Positions 49,998 to 58,636 of a stretch of DNA of 64,000 nt are shown here, one piece after another (position 1 is the first letter of the stretch; each line of letters begins with the position of its first letter). Source of the DNA: Ruminococcus sp. GTDB lineage: Bacteria > Bacillota > Clostridia > Oscillospirales > Ruminococcaceae. Position numbers and translations under genes: made by a program. The notes beneath the pieces were generated by a model, which was not told the DNA's origin, ran no database searches, and saw only the letters and a list, made by a program, of their open reading frames with translations. The stretch lies in NCBI RefSeq assembly GCF_019417665.1, contig NZ_DXUU01000007.1, forward strand, positions 1 through 64,000. Direction: 5' to 3'.

Positions 49998-50807
49998 TCA
50001 ATAAATATTTCTCCCGCTGAAGATCTCGATCATTTCCCGACGCAGACGATTGGTAATATCCAGCCGTACCCGGGGGTCTAATTCGTAGGCGTCGGTTTTA
50101 AAGAGATAATTCTGTAGTTCTAGTTCCTTGATCAGCATCCGGGTGTGGAAAATGTTGGACTGATATACGTTGACGTCCTGTGCGTCATAGCGCAGCAGGA
50201 TCTCTTCGCTGATAAAGTCCTGGATGGAAGTCATATCGTGATCCATGAAGAATTTCTTGCCGTTGATATCTCGTGTGAATCCACGGACACGATAGTCAAT
50301 GGTAATAATATCTGAATCGAAGCTGCGGATGAGATAATCCAGCGTATTCAAAGGGGAAATTTCGCCGCAGGTGGATACGTCAATGTCTACTCGGAAGGTG
50401 GTGACTTCGTTGCCTGGATGGCTTTCCGGGAACGTATGCACGGTCACGTGGCTTTTGTCCAGATGAGCGTGGATATCCCGGCGTTTCAAGAATTCTGTTC
50501 CCTGATTGCAGGAGGCGTCCATGCTCTCCGGCGTAACCTCGCCTTCGGCAATGAGTACATTCACCGAAGCGCCCTGAGGTTCATAGTCCTGCTTAGAAAT
50601 ATTGAGTACGGTTGCACCGATCATTTCTGTCACGTCGCAGAGAATATTGGTCAGACGCTCGGAATTGTACTGCTCATCAATATAGCGGATATAGTCCCGC
50701 TTTTCCCGTTCTGACTTTGCATAGCATACATCAAAAATGTTAAAGCTCAGCGTTTTCGTGAGGTTATTAAATCCATATAAGGTCAGCTTTTTCTCCAACC
50801 CTATCAT
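49998..50807 (-). CDS. speD: S-adenosylmethionine decarboxylase proenzyme
   Basis: The 269-residue protein is of the longer enterobacterial type. The self-cleavage site is in LDKSHVTVHTFPESHPGNE (about 116-134), where the Ser becomes the pyruvoyl cofactor, and FRVDIDVSTCGEISPLNTLD follows with the catalytic Cys. It supplies decarboxylated SAM to SpeE. The ATG at 50807 overlaps the stop of a 20-codon leader ORF (TGATG), whose last codons contain the ribosome site AGGAAGG. Confidence 0.93.
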   Translation of the reverse strand: MIGLEKKLTLYGFNNLTKTLSFNIFDVCYAKSEREKRDYIRYIDEQYNSERLTNILCDVTEMIGATVLNISKQDYEPQGASVNVLIAEGEVTPESMDASCNQGTEFLKRRDIHAHLDKSHVTVHTFPESHPGNEVTTFRVDIDVSTCGEISPLNTLDYLIRSFDSDIITIDYRVRGFTRDINGKKFFMDHDMTSIQDFISEEILLRYDAQDVNVYQSNIFHTRMLIKELELQNYLFKTDAYELDPRVRLDITNRLRREMIEIFSGRNIY

Positions 50808-50869
50808 CACAGCCTTCCTGGTAAATTTGAATTGCGCAGGGCAGTTCCGCAGAGGGCGCCGTTACGCAT
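50807..50869 (-). CDS. 20-codon leader ORF overlapping speD
   Basis: The frame MRNGALCGTALRNSNLPGRL starts about 20 nt after the predicted transcript start and ends in a TGATG overlap with speD. It has no clear ribosome site, so initiation would depend on the short leader. Because the speD ribosome site lies within it, translation or stalling here would control speD. Polyamine-sensing leader peptides are known for AdoMet decarboxylase in eukaryotes and for ornithine decarboxylase in enterobacteria; this one is unrecognised. Confidence 0.45.
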   Translation of the reverse strand: MRNGALCGTALRNSNLPGRL

Positions 50870-50895
50870 GAAACAATTTATCATAATCAAAGATA

Positions 50896-50924
50896 ATTGT
50901 ACCATAGTTTGCAAAAAAAAGCAA
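50896..50924 (-). promoter_or_regulatory. Promoter of the polyamine operon
   Basis: On the minus strand, TTGCTT (50924-50919) and TACAAT (50901-50896) are 17 nt apart. The rest of 50925-51037 is AT-rich without further recognisable signals. Confidence 0.65.
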
Positions 50925-51037
50925 TGGGATTTACAAAACTTTTTGAAAAACTGATGCACAAATAAAACAATGCCTGGTACAATTGAAAAACATGTTCTGT
51001 TTTTGCAACAGAACTTTGAATTTTCAGGACTTACCAC

Positions 51038-51066
51038 TTGCAAAATCATACGAAGTATAGTATAAT
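51038..51066 (+). promoter_or_regulatory. Promoter of lon
   Basis: TTGCAA (51038-51043) and TATAAT (51061-51066) are spaced by 17 nt. The mRNA leader to 51226 is about 150 nt; no known regulatory RNA is recognised in it. Confidence 0.7.
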
Positions 51067-51225
51067 AGAACAAATTGATTCTGATCGTGTCGGTGCTGTT
51101 GGGATTCCGGCGGACAGAGGTCACGGCGGTGAAGGGAATGAACCGTTACCTGATACGGCGTCGTTACGAAAAATGAGAATAAGCTCTCAATCGCAGGAAT
51201 AGACGCAGAAAGGAAAACAGAGAAT

Positions 51226-53628
51226 ATGAACAATCAATTGGAAGAAATAACGATACAAAAACTGCCTCTTGTTGTCATGCGCGGCACGGTATTATTTCCG
51301 GGCATGACGATGCATTTTGATTTGGCGCGGGAACCTTTTGTTCGTGCGCTGCAGGCTGGTATGGATGCAGACCGCCGTGTGGTTCTGGTGAGTCAGCGTG
51401 ATCCTCTGGTGGAAGAACCCACGCAGAAGGATCTGTATTCTATGGGCGTCATCGCAGAGATTCGCCAGGTGCTCCGTACGCCCGATGGGGTCATACGTGT
51501 TCTGGCAGAGGGCAAGACACGGGTCACCATCGAAACTGCTTATCTAGAGCTCGGAGAAGATATGACATATCCTCAGGCAGATTGTGCGGTGCGGGAAGAA
51601 ATTCTTCCGGATGCAGAAAAACGTACAGAGCGCACAGCTGTGGGGCGCTGCATTAAGGATGCTTTTCAGCAGTATGCCGAGCTGCTGCCTCGGATGCCCC
51701 GGGAGCTTGTGGCTTCAGTGGTCTGCGAACATGATGAGGCAAAACTCTTTGAGCATATTGTATTTAATATCGCTTTGGATTATCCCGAAAAACAGCTGCT
51801 CCTGGAAGAGGATGACTGGAACGAACGACTGAAAATGCTCCTGCAGATCCTGGCAGATGAAATTGATGTCCTGCATATGGAACGTAAATTGCAGGAGGAT
51901 ACCCAGGCAAACCTTGACCGTTCCCAGCGGGAATATTATCTGCGGGAGCAGATGCATCTCATTGCAGAACAGCTGGGCGAAGGAGAGGACCCTGCCTCGG
52001 AACTTGAGGAATATCAGGATCAGATCCAAAGCCTGCCTCTGGACGACGCCAGCCGGGAAAAGCTGGAGAAAGAAGCAGAACGGCTGTCACGGCTGCCTAT
52101 GGCATCTCAGGAGGCATTTGTGATCCGGAATTATCTGGACACTGTGCTGGCGCTGCCGTGGAATGTTTCCACCCACACCAAGGTGAACCTGAAACGGGCG
52201 CAGGGTGTGCTGGAACGGGATCATTACGGGCTACAGAAAGTGAAGGAACGTATCCTGGAAATCTTTGCCGTCCGCTCCCTGCTGCCGGAGGCAACGGGAC
52301 AGATCCTCTGCTTTGTTGGCCCGCCAGGTGTGGGTAAAACTTCCATCGGGAAGTCCATTGCAAAGGCACTGGGACGGAAATATGAGCGTGTGTCCTTGGG
52401 CGGCGTACGGGATGAATCAGACATCCGGGGACACCGGAAAACCTACATCGGCGCAATGCCTGGACGTATCATGGATGCCATGACACGTGCCGGCTCCAAT
52501 AATCCGCTGATCCTGCTGGACGAAGTGGACAAAATGAGCAATGACTTCCGGGGTGACCCATCGGCGGCATTGCTGGAAGTGCTGGACAGCGAACAGAACA
52601 AGGCGTTCCGGGATCATTATATTGAGGTGCCTTTTGACCTGAGCCGGGTATTATTCGTTGCAACGGCAAATTCCCTGGATCCCATTCCCGCACCCCTGCT
52701 GGACCGTATGGAAGTTATTGAGCTGAGCAGCTATACCCGGGAGGAAAAGTTCCACATTGCACGGGAGCATCTGGTCAAGAAGCAGCTTGCCAAGCACGGA
52801 CTGAAAGGTACCCAGTGCCGGATCCCTGACGAAGTGATCTACGCTGTGATTGACGGCTATACCCGGGAGGCAGGTGTCCGTGAACTGGAGCGTATGATTG
52901 GAACTCTGTGCCGGAAGGCAGCAAAAAAGATCGTCAGCGGTGAATGCAAAAAGGTGACATTTTCCGCCGACAATCTCGGGGAATATCTAGGTATCCAGAA
53001 ATTCCGCCCCGATGCCCAGAGCCATGAGGACACGGTGGGCGTGGTAAACGGTCTGGCATGGACTTCGGTGGGCGGCGTGCTCATGCCCATGGAGGTATTG
53101 GTCATGCCGGGAAAGGGTGCTGTGGAATACACCGGTTCCCTGGGCAATGTCATGCGGGAAAGCGCAAAGATCGCAGTCAGCTATACCCGTAGCGTGGCGA
53201 AGCAATATGGCATTCCTGAGGATTTCTACACCAACCGTGATCTGCATATCCATGCGCCGGAGGGTGCTGTGCCGAAGGACGGTCCCTCTGCCGGGGTCAC
53301 AATGGCAACGGCACTGATCTCCGCTTTGTCCGGCAGAGCAGTCCGGGGCGATGTTGCTATGACCGGTGAGATCACGCTTCACGGAAAGGTGCTGCCTATC
53401 GGCGGTCTCCGGGAAAAATCCATGGCTGCCTACAAAGCAGGTATTCAGACTGTAATTATTCCAGAGGAAAACCTGCCGGATCTGGAAGAAGTCGATACGG
53501 TAGTACGGGAACATGTGACATTTGTTCCGGCAAAGACTCTGGACACGGTGCTGGAGACAGCCCTTGTGCCTGAGAAAGTCGAAATATCCAATGTCACTGC
53601 TGTACAACCGGAAATGTGTCACGCTTAA
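51226..53628 (+). CDS. lon: ATP-dependent protease Lon (LonA)
   Basis: The 800-residue protein has the N-terminal substrate domain (about 1-205, LPLVVMRGTVLFPGM start), a coiled-coil linker, the AAA+ domain (Walker A GPPGVGKTSIGKSIA near 364, Walker B PLILLDEVDKM) and the protease domain with the Ser688 (DGPSAG) and Lys731 dyad. It degrades misfolded and regulatory proteins. AAAGGAAA precedes the ATG. engB follows closely and lysA comes next on the strand. Confidence 0.96.
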   Translation: MNNQLEEITIQKLPLVVMRGTVLFPGMTMHFDLAREPFVRALQAGMDADRRVVLVSQRDPLVEEPTQKDLYSMGVIAEIRQVLRTPDGVIRVLAEGKTRVTIETAYLELGEDMTYPQADCAVREEILPDAEKRTERTAVGRCIKDAFQQYAELLPRMPRELVASVVCEHDEAKLFEHIVFNIALDYPEKQLLLEEDDWNERLKMLLQILADEIDVLHMERKLQEDTQANLDRSQREYYLREQMHLIAEQLGEGEDPASELEEYQDQIQSLPLDDASREKLEKEAERLSRLPMASQEAFVIRNYLDTVLALPWNVSTHTKVNLKRAQGVLERDHYGLQKVKERILEIFAVRSLLPEATGQILCFVGPPGVGKTSIGKSIAKALGRKYERVSLGGVRDESDIRGHRKTYIGAMPGRIMDAMTRAGSNNPLILLDEVDKMSNDFRGDPSAALLEVLDSEQNKAFRDHYIEVPFDLSRVLFVATANSLDPIPAPLLDRMEVIELSSYTREEKFHIAREHLVKKQLAKHGLKGTQCRIPDEVIYAVIDGYTREAGVRELERMIGTLCRKAAKKIVSGECKKVTFSADNLGEYLGIQKFRPDAQSHEDTVGVVNGLAWTSVGGVLMPMEVLVMPGKGAVEYTGSLGNVMRESAKIAVSYTRSVAKQYGIPEDFYTNRDLHIHAPEGAVPKDGPSAGVTMATALISALSGRAVRGDVAMTGEITLHGKVLPIGGLREKSMAAYKAGIQTVIIPEENLPDLEEVDTVVREHVTFVPAKTLDTVLETALVPEKVEISNVTAVQPEMCHA

Positions 53629-53639
53629 AGGGAGGATGT

Positions 53640-54233
53640 ATGCAGTTTCAGAATGCACAATTTGTTGCGTCATACGGCACTTTTTCTCAGATACCGCCCT
53701 GCAATTCCATGGAAATTGCCTTTGCGGGGCGATCGAATGTGGGAAAATCTACGCTGATCAACAAAATCTTTCAGCGGAAGTCGCTGGCTCGTGTCAGTGC
53801 CGTGCCAGGAAAAACAGCAACCATTAATTTTTACCGGTTAGATCCCCTGACCATTGTGGATCTGCCGGGCTATGGCTATGCCAAGGTGGCGAAATCAGAA
53901 AAGGAACGCTGGTCGGGGCTGATCTCCGGTTATCTGGGAGCAGATCGGGATCTGCGGCTGATCCTGCTGCTCATTGATATGCGCCATGCGCCGTCCAAGG
54001 ATGATTTGCAGATGATCGACTTTTTGGTGGAGAGTGAGCTGCCTTTTTTGATCGTTCTCACCAAGGCGGACAAGCTGAACAAGACAGAACGAGCCAAACG
54101 GATGCAGGCGTTTGAGACAGAAATTCCGTATTTTTCACAAATTCATGTGATTCCCTTTTCCGCAGTCACACGGGAGGGCGTTACTGAAGTACAGGCGGTT
54201 TTAGAAGAGATCGCATTAGAGCCGGAGGAATAA
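53640..54233 (+). CDS. engB: Ribosome biogenesis GTPase EngB (YsxC/YihA)
   Basis: The start at 53640 (MQFQNAQ) follows GGGAGG. The 197-residue GTPase shows G1 GRSNVGKST, G2/switch with T in KTATINFY, G3 DLPGYGYA, G4 TKADK and G5 SAVT. It helps assemble the 50S subunit. The lon-engB pair is conserved in many Firmicutes. Confidence 0.95.
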   Translation: MQFQNAQFVASYGTFSQIPPCNSMEIAFAGRSNVGKSTLINKIFQRKSLARVSAVPGKTATINFYRLDPLTIVDLPGYGYAKVAKSEKERWSGLISGYLGADRDLRLILLLIDMRHAPSKDDLQMIDFLVESELPFLIVLTKADKLNKTERAKRMQAFETEIPYFSQIHVIPFSAVTREGVTEVQAVLEEIALEPEE

Positions 54234-54263
54234 CGGTTTAAAAATGGAAAGGAAGTAAAAAAA

Positions 54264-55562
54264 ATGTTTGTATCAGATAATCTGGATATCAATGCAAAGG
54301 GCAATCTTACCATCGGCGGTGTGGATACAGTGGCGCTGGCGAAAAAGTATGGTACACCTCTTTATGTTATGGATGAGGATATGATCCGCCGGGACTGTCA
54401 GACATTCCAGAAGAGCATTGAGAAATATTACGATGGTCAAGGAATGGTCTGCTATGCCAGCAAGGCGTTTTCCTGTAAGGAGATCTATCGTGTGATGCAG
54501 TCGGAAAATATGGGTATTGATGTAGTCTCCGGCGGCGAGCTGTACACCGCATTACAGGCTGGCTTTGACGTTTCTAAGGCGTGCTTCCACGGCAACAATA
54601 AGACTACGGAAGAGCTGAATATGGCGCTGGAATATAAGGTAGGCCGCATTGTGGTGGACAACATCTATGAGATGGAACAGCTGAACCAGCTGGCAGCAGA
54701 TAAGAACGTCACCGCACCGATTCTGCTCCGCATCAAGCCCGGCGTAGACGCCCATACCCATAACTTCATCCGCACCGGACAGATCGACAGCAAGTTCGGC
54801 TTTGCTTTGGAGACCGGCGAGGCTTATGAGGCGGTACAAAAGGCAATGTCCTATCCCAATCTTCAGCTGCGTGGTCTGCACTGCCATATTGGTTCTCAAA
54901 TTCTGGATACCCATGGCTTTACGGCAGCAGCAGAAGTCATGATGGAATTCATCGAAAAGCTGAAAAAAGAACTAGGCTTTGAGACAGAGGATCTGAATCT
55001 GGGCGGCGGTTTTGGCATCCGCTATACCGATGCAGATGATCCGCTGCCTTATGATGCGTACATGGAAGCAGTGGCAAAGGTCATCAACGGTTTCTGCGAA
55101 AGCCACGATGTAAAGCGTCCGTTTATTCTCATTGAGCCGGGACGTTCCATTGCGGCGCCGGCAGGCATTACGCTGTACACCGTTGGCGGCAAGAAGATCA
55201 TCCCCAATATCCGCACCTATGTTTCCATTGACGGTGGTATGTGCGACAATCCACGCTATATTCTGTACCAGTCTGCCTATGATGCACTAGTGGCAAATAA
55301 GGCAGGGGAACCAAAGACAGAGACAGTGACCATTGCCGGAAAATGTTGCGAAAGCGGCGACCTCATCGGCGAAAATATGGCGCTCCAGTCCTGTGAGCCG
55401 GGAGATATTATTGCTGTTTGTGCAACAGGTGCTTATAACTATTCTATGGCATCCAACTACAATCGTCTCCAGAAACCGGCTGTTGTCTTTGTTAAGAATG
55501 GCGCAGACCGTCTGGCAGTAAAGCGTGAAACATTAGAAGATCTGGTACGGAACGATATCTGA
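54264..55562 (+). CDS. lysA: Diaminopimelate decarboxylase
   Basis: The 432-residue PLP enzyme converts meso-diaminopimelate to lysine. It shows the PLP Lys in MVCYASKAFSCKEI (about 54-67), CHIGSQI, LNLGGGFGIRY, EPGRSIAAPAG and the C-terminal CCESGDLIGEN and YNYSMASNYN. The length matches the family. A weak AAGGAAG ribosome site precedes the ATG, 30 nt after engB. A terminator follows. Confidence 0.96.
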   Translation: MFVSDNLDINAKGNLTIGGVDTVALAKKYGTPLYVMDEDMIRRDCQTFQKSIEKYYDGQGMVCYASKAFSCKEIYRVMQSENMGIDVVSGGELYTALQAGFDVSKACFHGNNKTTEELNMALEYKVGRIVVDNIYEMEQLNQLAADKNVTAPILLRIKPGVDAHTHNFIRTGQIDSKFGFALETGEAYEAVQKAMSYPNLQLRGLHCHIGSQILDTHGFTAAAEVMMEFIEKLKKELGFETEDLNLGGGFGIRYTDADDPLPYDAYMEAVAKVINGFCESHDVKRPFILIEPGRSIAAPAGITLYTVGGKKIIPNIRTYVSIDGGMCDNPRYILYQSAYDALVANKAGEPKTETVTIAGKCCESGDLIGENMALQSCEPGDIIAVCATGAYNYSMASNYNRLQKPAVVFVKNGADRLAVKRETLEDLVRNDI

Positions 55563-55594
55563 GATAACCAATTATTCTGTTTATATAAGCAAAA

Positions 55595-55623
55595 AACGGA
55601 ACTGTTCGTGCAGTTCCGTTTTT
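55595..55623 (+). terminator. Terminator of lysA
   Basis: AACGGAACTG and CAGTTCCGTT form a 10-bp stem with a 6-nt loop, followed by TTT. Confidence 0.9.
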
Positions 55624-55664
55624 GTTTGTAATTTAGACCTCTGACCAGGTTGGGGTAGAAAAGC

Positions 55665-55706
55665 TTTAGAGCATGTTCGCATAAAATATTTGTGCGGATT
55701 TTCGAG
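55665..55706 (+). repeat. Third member of the dispersed repeat family
   Basis: TTTAGAGCATGTTC (55665-55678) matches the end sequence of the element at 30096-30264, and TGTGCGGATTTTCGAG (55691-55706) is the exact reverse complement of 15-30. Nothing else is recognised between 55707 and the tRNA at 55804. Confidence 0.45.
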
Positions 55707-55803
55707 TAGTTTTTTTACGCATACAAGGGAAAAATGTAGATAGGATTTCGCCTGGCAAGAATTTTTAACGCAGTAGGCATGAAATCTTAGATCGACCTAT
55801 TAG

Positions 55804-55880
55804 TGGCGTTCCTGAGGTGATTCGAACACCCGACCTGCCGCTTAGGAGGCGGCCGCTCTATCCAGCTGAGCTACAGGAAC
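55804..55880 (-). tRNA. tRNA-Arg (anticodon CCT)
   Basis: The 77-nt gene folds as a cloverleaf. The acceptor stem GTTCCTG pairs with CAGGAAC, and the D arm GCTC-GAGC, anticodon stem GCCGC-GCGGC and T arm with TTCGAAT are present. The anticodon loop CTCCTAA gives CCT, reading AGG. The 3' CCA is encoded (55806-55804). Confidence 0.95.
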
Positions 55881-55936
55881 ATTTGCCGGGCGTGTGCTCG
55901 GCAATCTGCAATATGCACAGAATATGTATGAATGAA

Positions 55937-56593
55937 TTAAGACACACCGTATTCCTTGCGGTATGCCAACATCGCATCCAGATGCTCCTGACCGGGTATA
56001 ACACCATCACGGATCGCCTGGATAATATCTTCCATGGTAACGATAGCATAGACCGGAACGCCGTATTTTTCATAGACGGTCTGTACCGCAGACTGATTTC
56101 CCTCTAGCGCACATTCCATGCGGTCAACAGTAATGACCATGCCTGTAATGTCAACATCGGCGGCAGCCTTGAGTTTGGGATAAACCTCAGCCATTGCCTT
56201 TCCAGAAGTCATGACGTCCTCAATGATAACGACTTTTTCGCCGTCTGTGAGCTGCTTTCCTACAAACATGCCGCCCTCGCCATGATCTTTGACTTCCTTG
56301 CGGTCGAAACAGAAATTCACGGTTTTCTGGTATTTGTCCGCCAGAGCCACTGCCGCAGCTGCCGCCAGGGGAATGCCCTTATATGCAGGACCGAAGAGGG
56401 TCTCCACCGGGATATTGTGTTCTTCAATGCAGGCGGCATAGTACCGTCCCAGTTTCATGAGCTGGGAACCGTTGTGATAATTACCAGCATTGATGAAATA
56501 GGGTGCCTGTCTGCCGCTTTTCAGGGTAAAGCTGCCGAACGTCAACACACCGCAGTCCACCATAAACCGCAGAAATGATTCTTTGTATGTCAT
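55937..56593 (-). CDS. pyrE: Orotate phosphoribosyltransferase
   Basis: The start at 56593 (MTYKES) follows AAAAGGAG. The 218-residue enzyme makes orotidine 5'-phosphate in pyrimidine synthesis. It shows FGSFTLKSGRQAPYF near 19-33, GPAYKGIPLA, FDRKEVKDHGEGG (the flexible catalytic loop) and the PRPP motif VVIIEDVMTSGKA near 126. It has its own promoter and is not next to other pyr genes. Confidence 0.95.
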   Translation of the reverse strand: MTYKESFLRFMVDCGVLTFGSFTLKSGRQAPYFINAGNYHNGSQLMKLGRYYAACIEEHNIPVETLFGPAYKGIPLAAAAAVALADKYQKTVNFCFDRKEVKDHGEGGMFVGKQLTDGEKVVIIEDVMTSGKAMAEVYPKLKAAADVDITGMVITVDRMECALEGNQSAVQTVYEKYGVPVYAIVTMEDIIQAIRDGVIPGQEHLDAMLAYRKEYGVS

Positions 56594-56652
56594 ATGGATT
56601 CTCCTTTTTCGTTTCAGCCGCCGCAAATACATCCGGCTACTTTCTGTCTTTT

Positions 56653-56681
56653 ATTATATCGTTTTTTTGGGGTGATGTCAA
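56653..56681 (-). promoter_or_regulatory. Sigma-A promoter of pyrE
   Basis: On the minus strand, TTGACA (56681-56676) and TATAAT (56658-56653) are spaced by 17 nt. Confidence 0.85.
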
Positions 56682-56707
56682 GAGGTAAATTCGGAACGTT
56701 CATGATA

Positions 56708-57943
56708 TCAATCATATCGTTCGTCAATGACACGGGCGGTTTTCTTAGTGCTCCGGGGAAGAAGCCCAATTTCAACGACTTTTACAATAGGAGTAAATCC
56801 GATGCGGCTTTTTACCTTTTCGGCAATGCGCTTGCTCAGGTCTGTAAAATCCACTGAACCGGTGGTTTCCACATAGATGCGCATCGTGTCTTTTCCGTCC
56901 AGATGGGAGATGCGAATCTGGTATTCACTGGAGATCTCCGGGAATGTCCCCAGTACTTCTTCGATCTGACTAGGGAATACATTGACACCCTTGATCTTCA
57001 TCATATCGTCAGTTCTTCCCAGGATCGTGTCAATTCTCGGGAATTTACTGCCGCAGGGACAGTCGCCGGGGATAATTCTGGACAGATCGTGGGTTCTGTA
57101 GCGGATGAGCGGTGCTCCCTCTTTCACCAAAGTGGTGATCACGATCTCGCCGATCTCGCCGTCGGGCAGATTCTTGCCGGTCACCGGATCGATGATCTCC
57201 AGATAGATGAAGTCATCCCAGTAGTGCATCCCGTGGTTTTCTGAACAGCTGATGCCGATGCCAGGGCCGTAGATCTCTGTCAGTCCGTAGATGTCGTACA
57301 GTTCAATGCCAAGCTCTGTGGAGATACGCTTCCGCATTTTCTCGCTCCAGCGTTCCGAACCGATGACGCCCTTTTTCAGGTGGATCTTATCCTTGATGCC
57401 ACGCTTCTGGATCTCTTCCGCCAGGAGCAGAGCATAGGAGGAGGTGGAACAGAGCACAGTACTCTTCATATCCATCATCATCTGGAGCTGTTTGTCTGTA
57501 TTGCCGGGACCCATGGGGATCACCATTGCCCCCAGCTTTTCTGCACCATTCTGGAAACCGATACCAGCTGTCCATAAACCGTAGCCCGGTGTTACCTGGA
57601 TACGATCCATGGGGGTGATACCTGCCATTTCATAGCAGCGCTTGAACTGGATTGCCCAGTCGTCCACATCCTTTGCAGTGTAGGGAATAATGACCGGGGT
57701 ACCCGTAGTGCCGGAGGAAGAATGGATGCGGACGATTTCCTCTTCTGGGGCAGTCATCAGTCCCAAGGGATAGGCGTCACGCAGATCTTTCTTTTCGGAA
57801 AAGGGAAGTTTTTCGAATTCTTCCGGGGAATGTATCGCAGAGACACCGGCATCCTCCAGCTTTTTTCCGTAGAAGCTGTTGGAACGAAGCAGTGCCTGAA
57901 TACGGCCGTTGACAAGGGTCAATTGTTCATCCGTAATTTTCAT
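56708..57943 (-). CDS. paaK: Phenylacetate-CoA ligase
   Basis: The start at 57943 (MKITDEQ) is chosen by comparison with PaaK proteins and the AAAGGAC upstream. The 411-residue adenylating enzyme has the P-loop HSSSGTTGTPVIIPYT (about 74-89), YDIYGLTEIYGPG, the aryl-ligase region YRTHDLSRIIPGDCPCG, and GRTDDMMKIKGVNVFP. PaaK converts phenylacetate, ATP and CoA to phenylacetyl-CoA. It lies 105 nt downstream of iorB2, so it probably pairs with the ior enzyme to link phenylacetate and phenylpyruvate. Confidence 0.93.
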   Translation of the reverse strand: MKITDEQLTLVNGRIQALLRSNSFYGKKLEDAGVSAIHSPEEFEKLPFSEKKDLRDAYPLGLMTAPEEEIVRIHSSSGTTGTPVIIPYTAKDVDDWAIQFKRCYEMAGITPMDRIQVTPGYGLWTAGIGFQNGAEKLGAMVIPMGPGNTDKQLQMMMDMKSTVLCSTSSYALLLAEEIQKRGIKDKIHLKKGVIGSERWSEKMRKRISTELGIELYDIYGLTEIYGPGIGISCSENHGMHYWDDFIYLEIIDPVTGKNLPDGEIGEIVITTLVKEGAPLIRYRTHDLSRIIPGDCPCGSKFPRIDTILGRTDDMMKIKGVNVFPSQIEEVLGTFPEISSEYQIRISHLDGKDTMRIYVETTGSVDFTDLSKRIAEKVKSRIGFTPIVKVVEIGLLPRSTKKTARVIDERYD

Positions 57944-58048
57944 AATAAATAAAGAGTCCTTTCTTGCACAAAAATCTAGAAAACGAACAGTATAAAGTAT
58001 TTGAACAACAACGCACAAAAAAGAGTGCACTATCAAATCTCACAATTC

Positions 58049-58636
58049 TCACGAAACAAGAAACTGTTCCGCCGCATCCAACGCTTTGCAATTCAATGCA
58101 TAAAATTGTGGCTTTCCGGTTTTCTGCACCGCTTCCTTGATATCCTTAAGAGAAAATGGCAGACAACCGCTCTGGATCGCAGCACCCAGCATAACCATAT
58201 TCAACACTTTGGGCGAACCGATCTCCCGACAAGCCTTGTCTCCGTCCAGCATCACCAGATGCTTGACGTGGGCTTTCAGATAGGCGACCATTTCTGTGCC
58301 GTCATAGGTCTCACCGCCCAGTGCCGCTGTTACTGGCAGGATGGGGTGGGAATTCAAGATCACAGTACCATCAGACTTCAGATAGGGCAGCATGCGGACG
58401 GTTTCCGCCGGCTCAAAGCCGATCATGAGATCTGCCGTTCCCTCGGGGAACATAGGGCAGTAGAGCCCTTCGCCTGTGCGCAGAAAACTGAATACACTGC
58501 CGCCTTTTTGTGCCATACCAATGGTCTCGGCACTCATAACAGGGATATTCTTTGCCATAGAGGCAGCAGCAATCAGCTTCGAAGTCAGGACAATACCCTG
58601 ACCGCCTACGCCGCAGAGGAGAATATTTTTATGCAT
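58049..58636 (-). CDS. iorB: Indolepyruvate ferredoxin oxidoreductase, beta subunit (module 2)
   Basis: The 195-residue protein (MHKNILLCGVGGQGIVLTSK) has the same core as the first IorB: SAETIGMAQKGGSVFSFLRTGE and LNMVMLGAAIQ. Its start overlaps the iorA2 stop by 8 nt. It is clearly a diverged paralogue rather than a recent copy. Confidence 0.92.
   Translation of the reverse strand: MHKNILLCGVGGQGIVLTSKLIAAASMAKNIPVMSAETIGMAQKGGSVFSFLRTGEGLYCPMFPEGTADLMIGFEPAETVRMLPYLKSDGTVILNSHPILPVTAALGGETYDGTEMVAYLKAHVKHLVMLDGDKACREIGSPKVLNMVMLGAAIQSGCLPFSLKDIKEAVQKTGKPQFYALNCKALDAAEQFLVS

Noticed and set aside
50811..50890. Known riboswitch (SAM or other) in the speD leader
   Set aside because: The leader is only about 80 nt and lacks the conserved cores of SAM riboswitch classes; only a weak GCGC pairing is seen.
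51067..51180. Short frame in the lon leader ending NRYLIRRRYEK
   Set aside because: No ribosome site at a usable distance and no overlap with lon, so there was too little to call a peptide.
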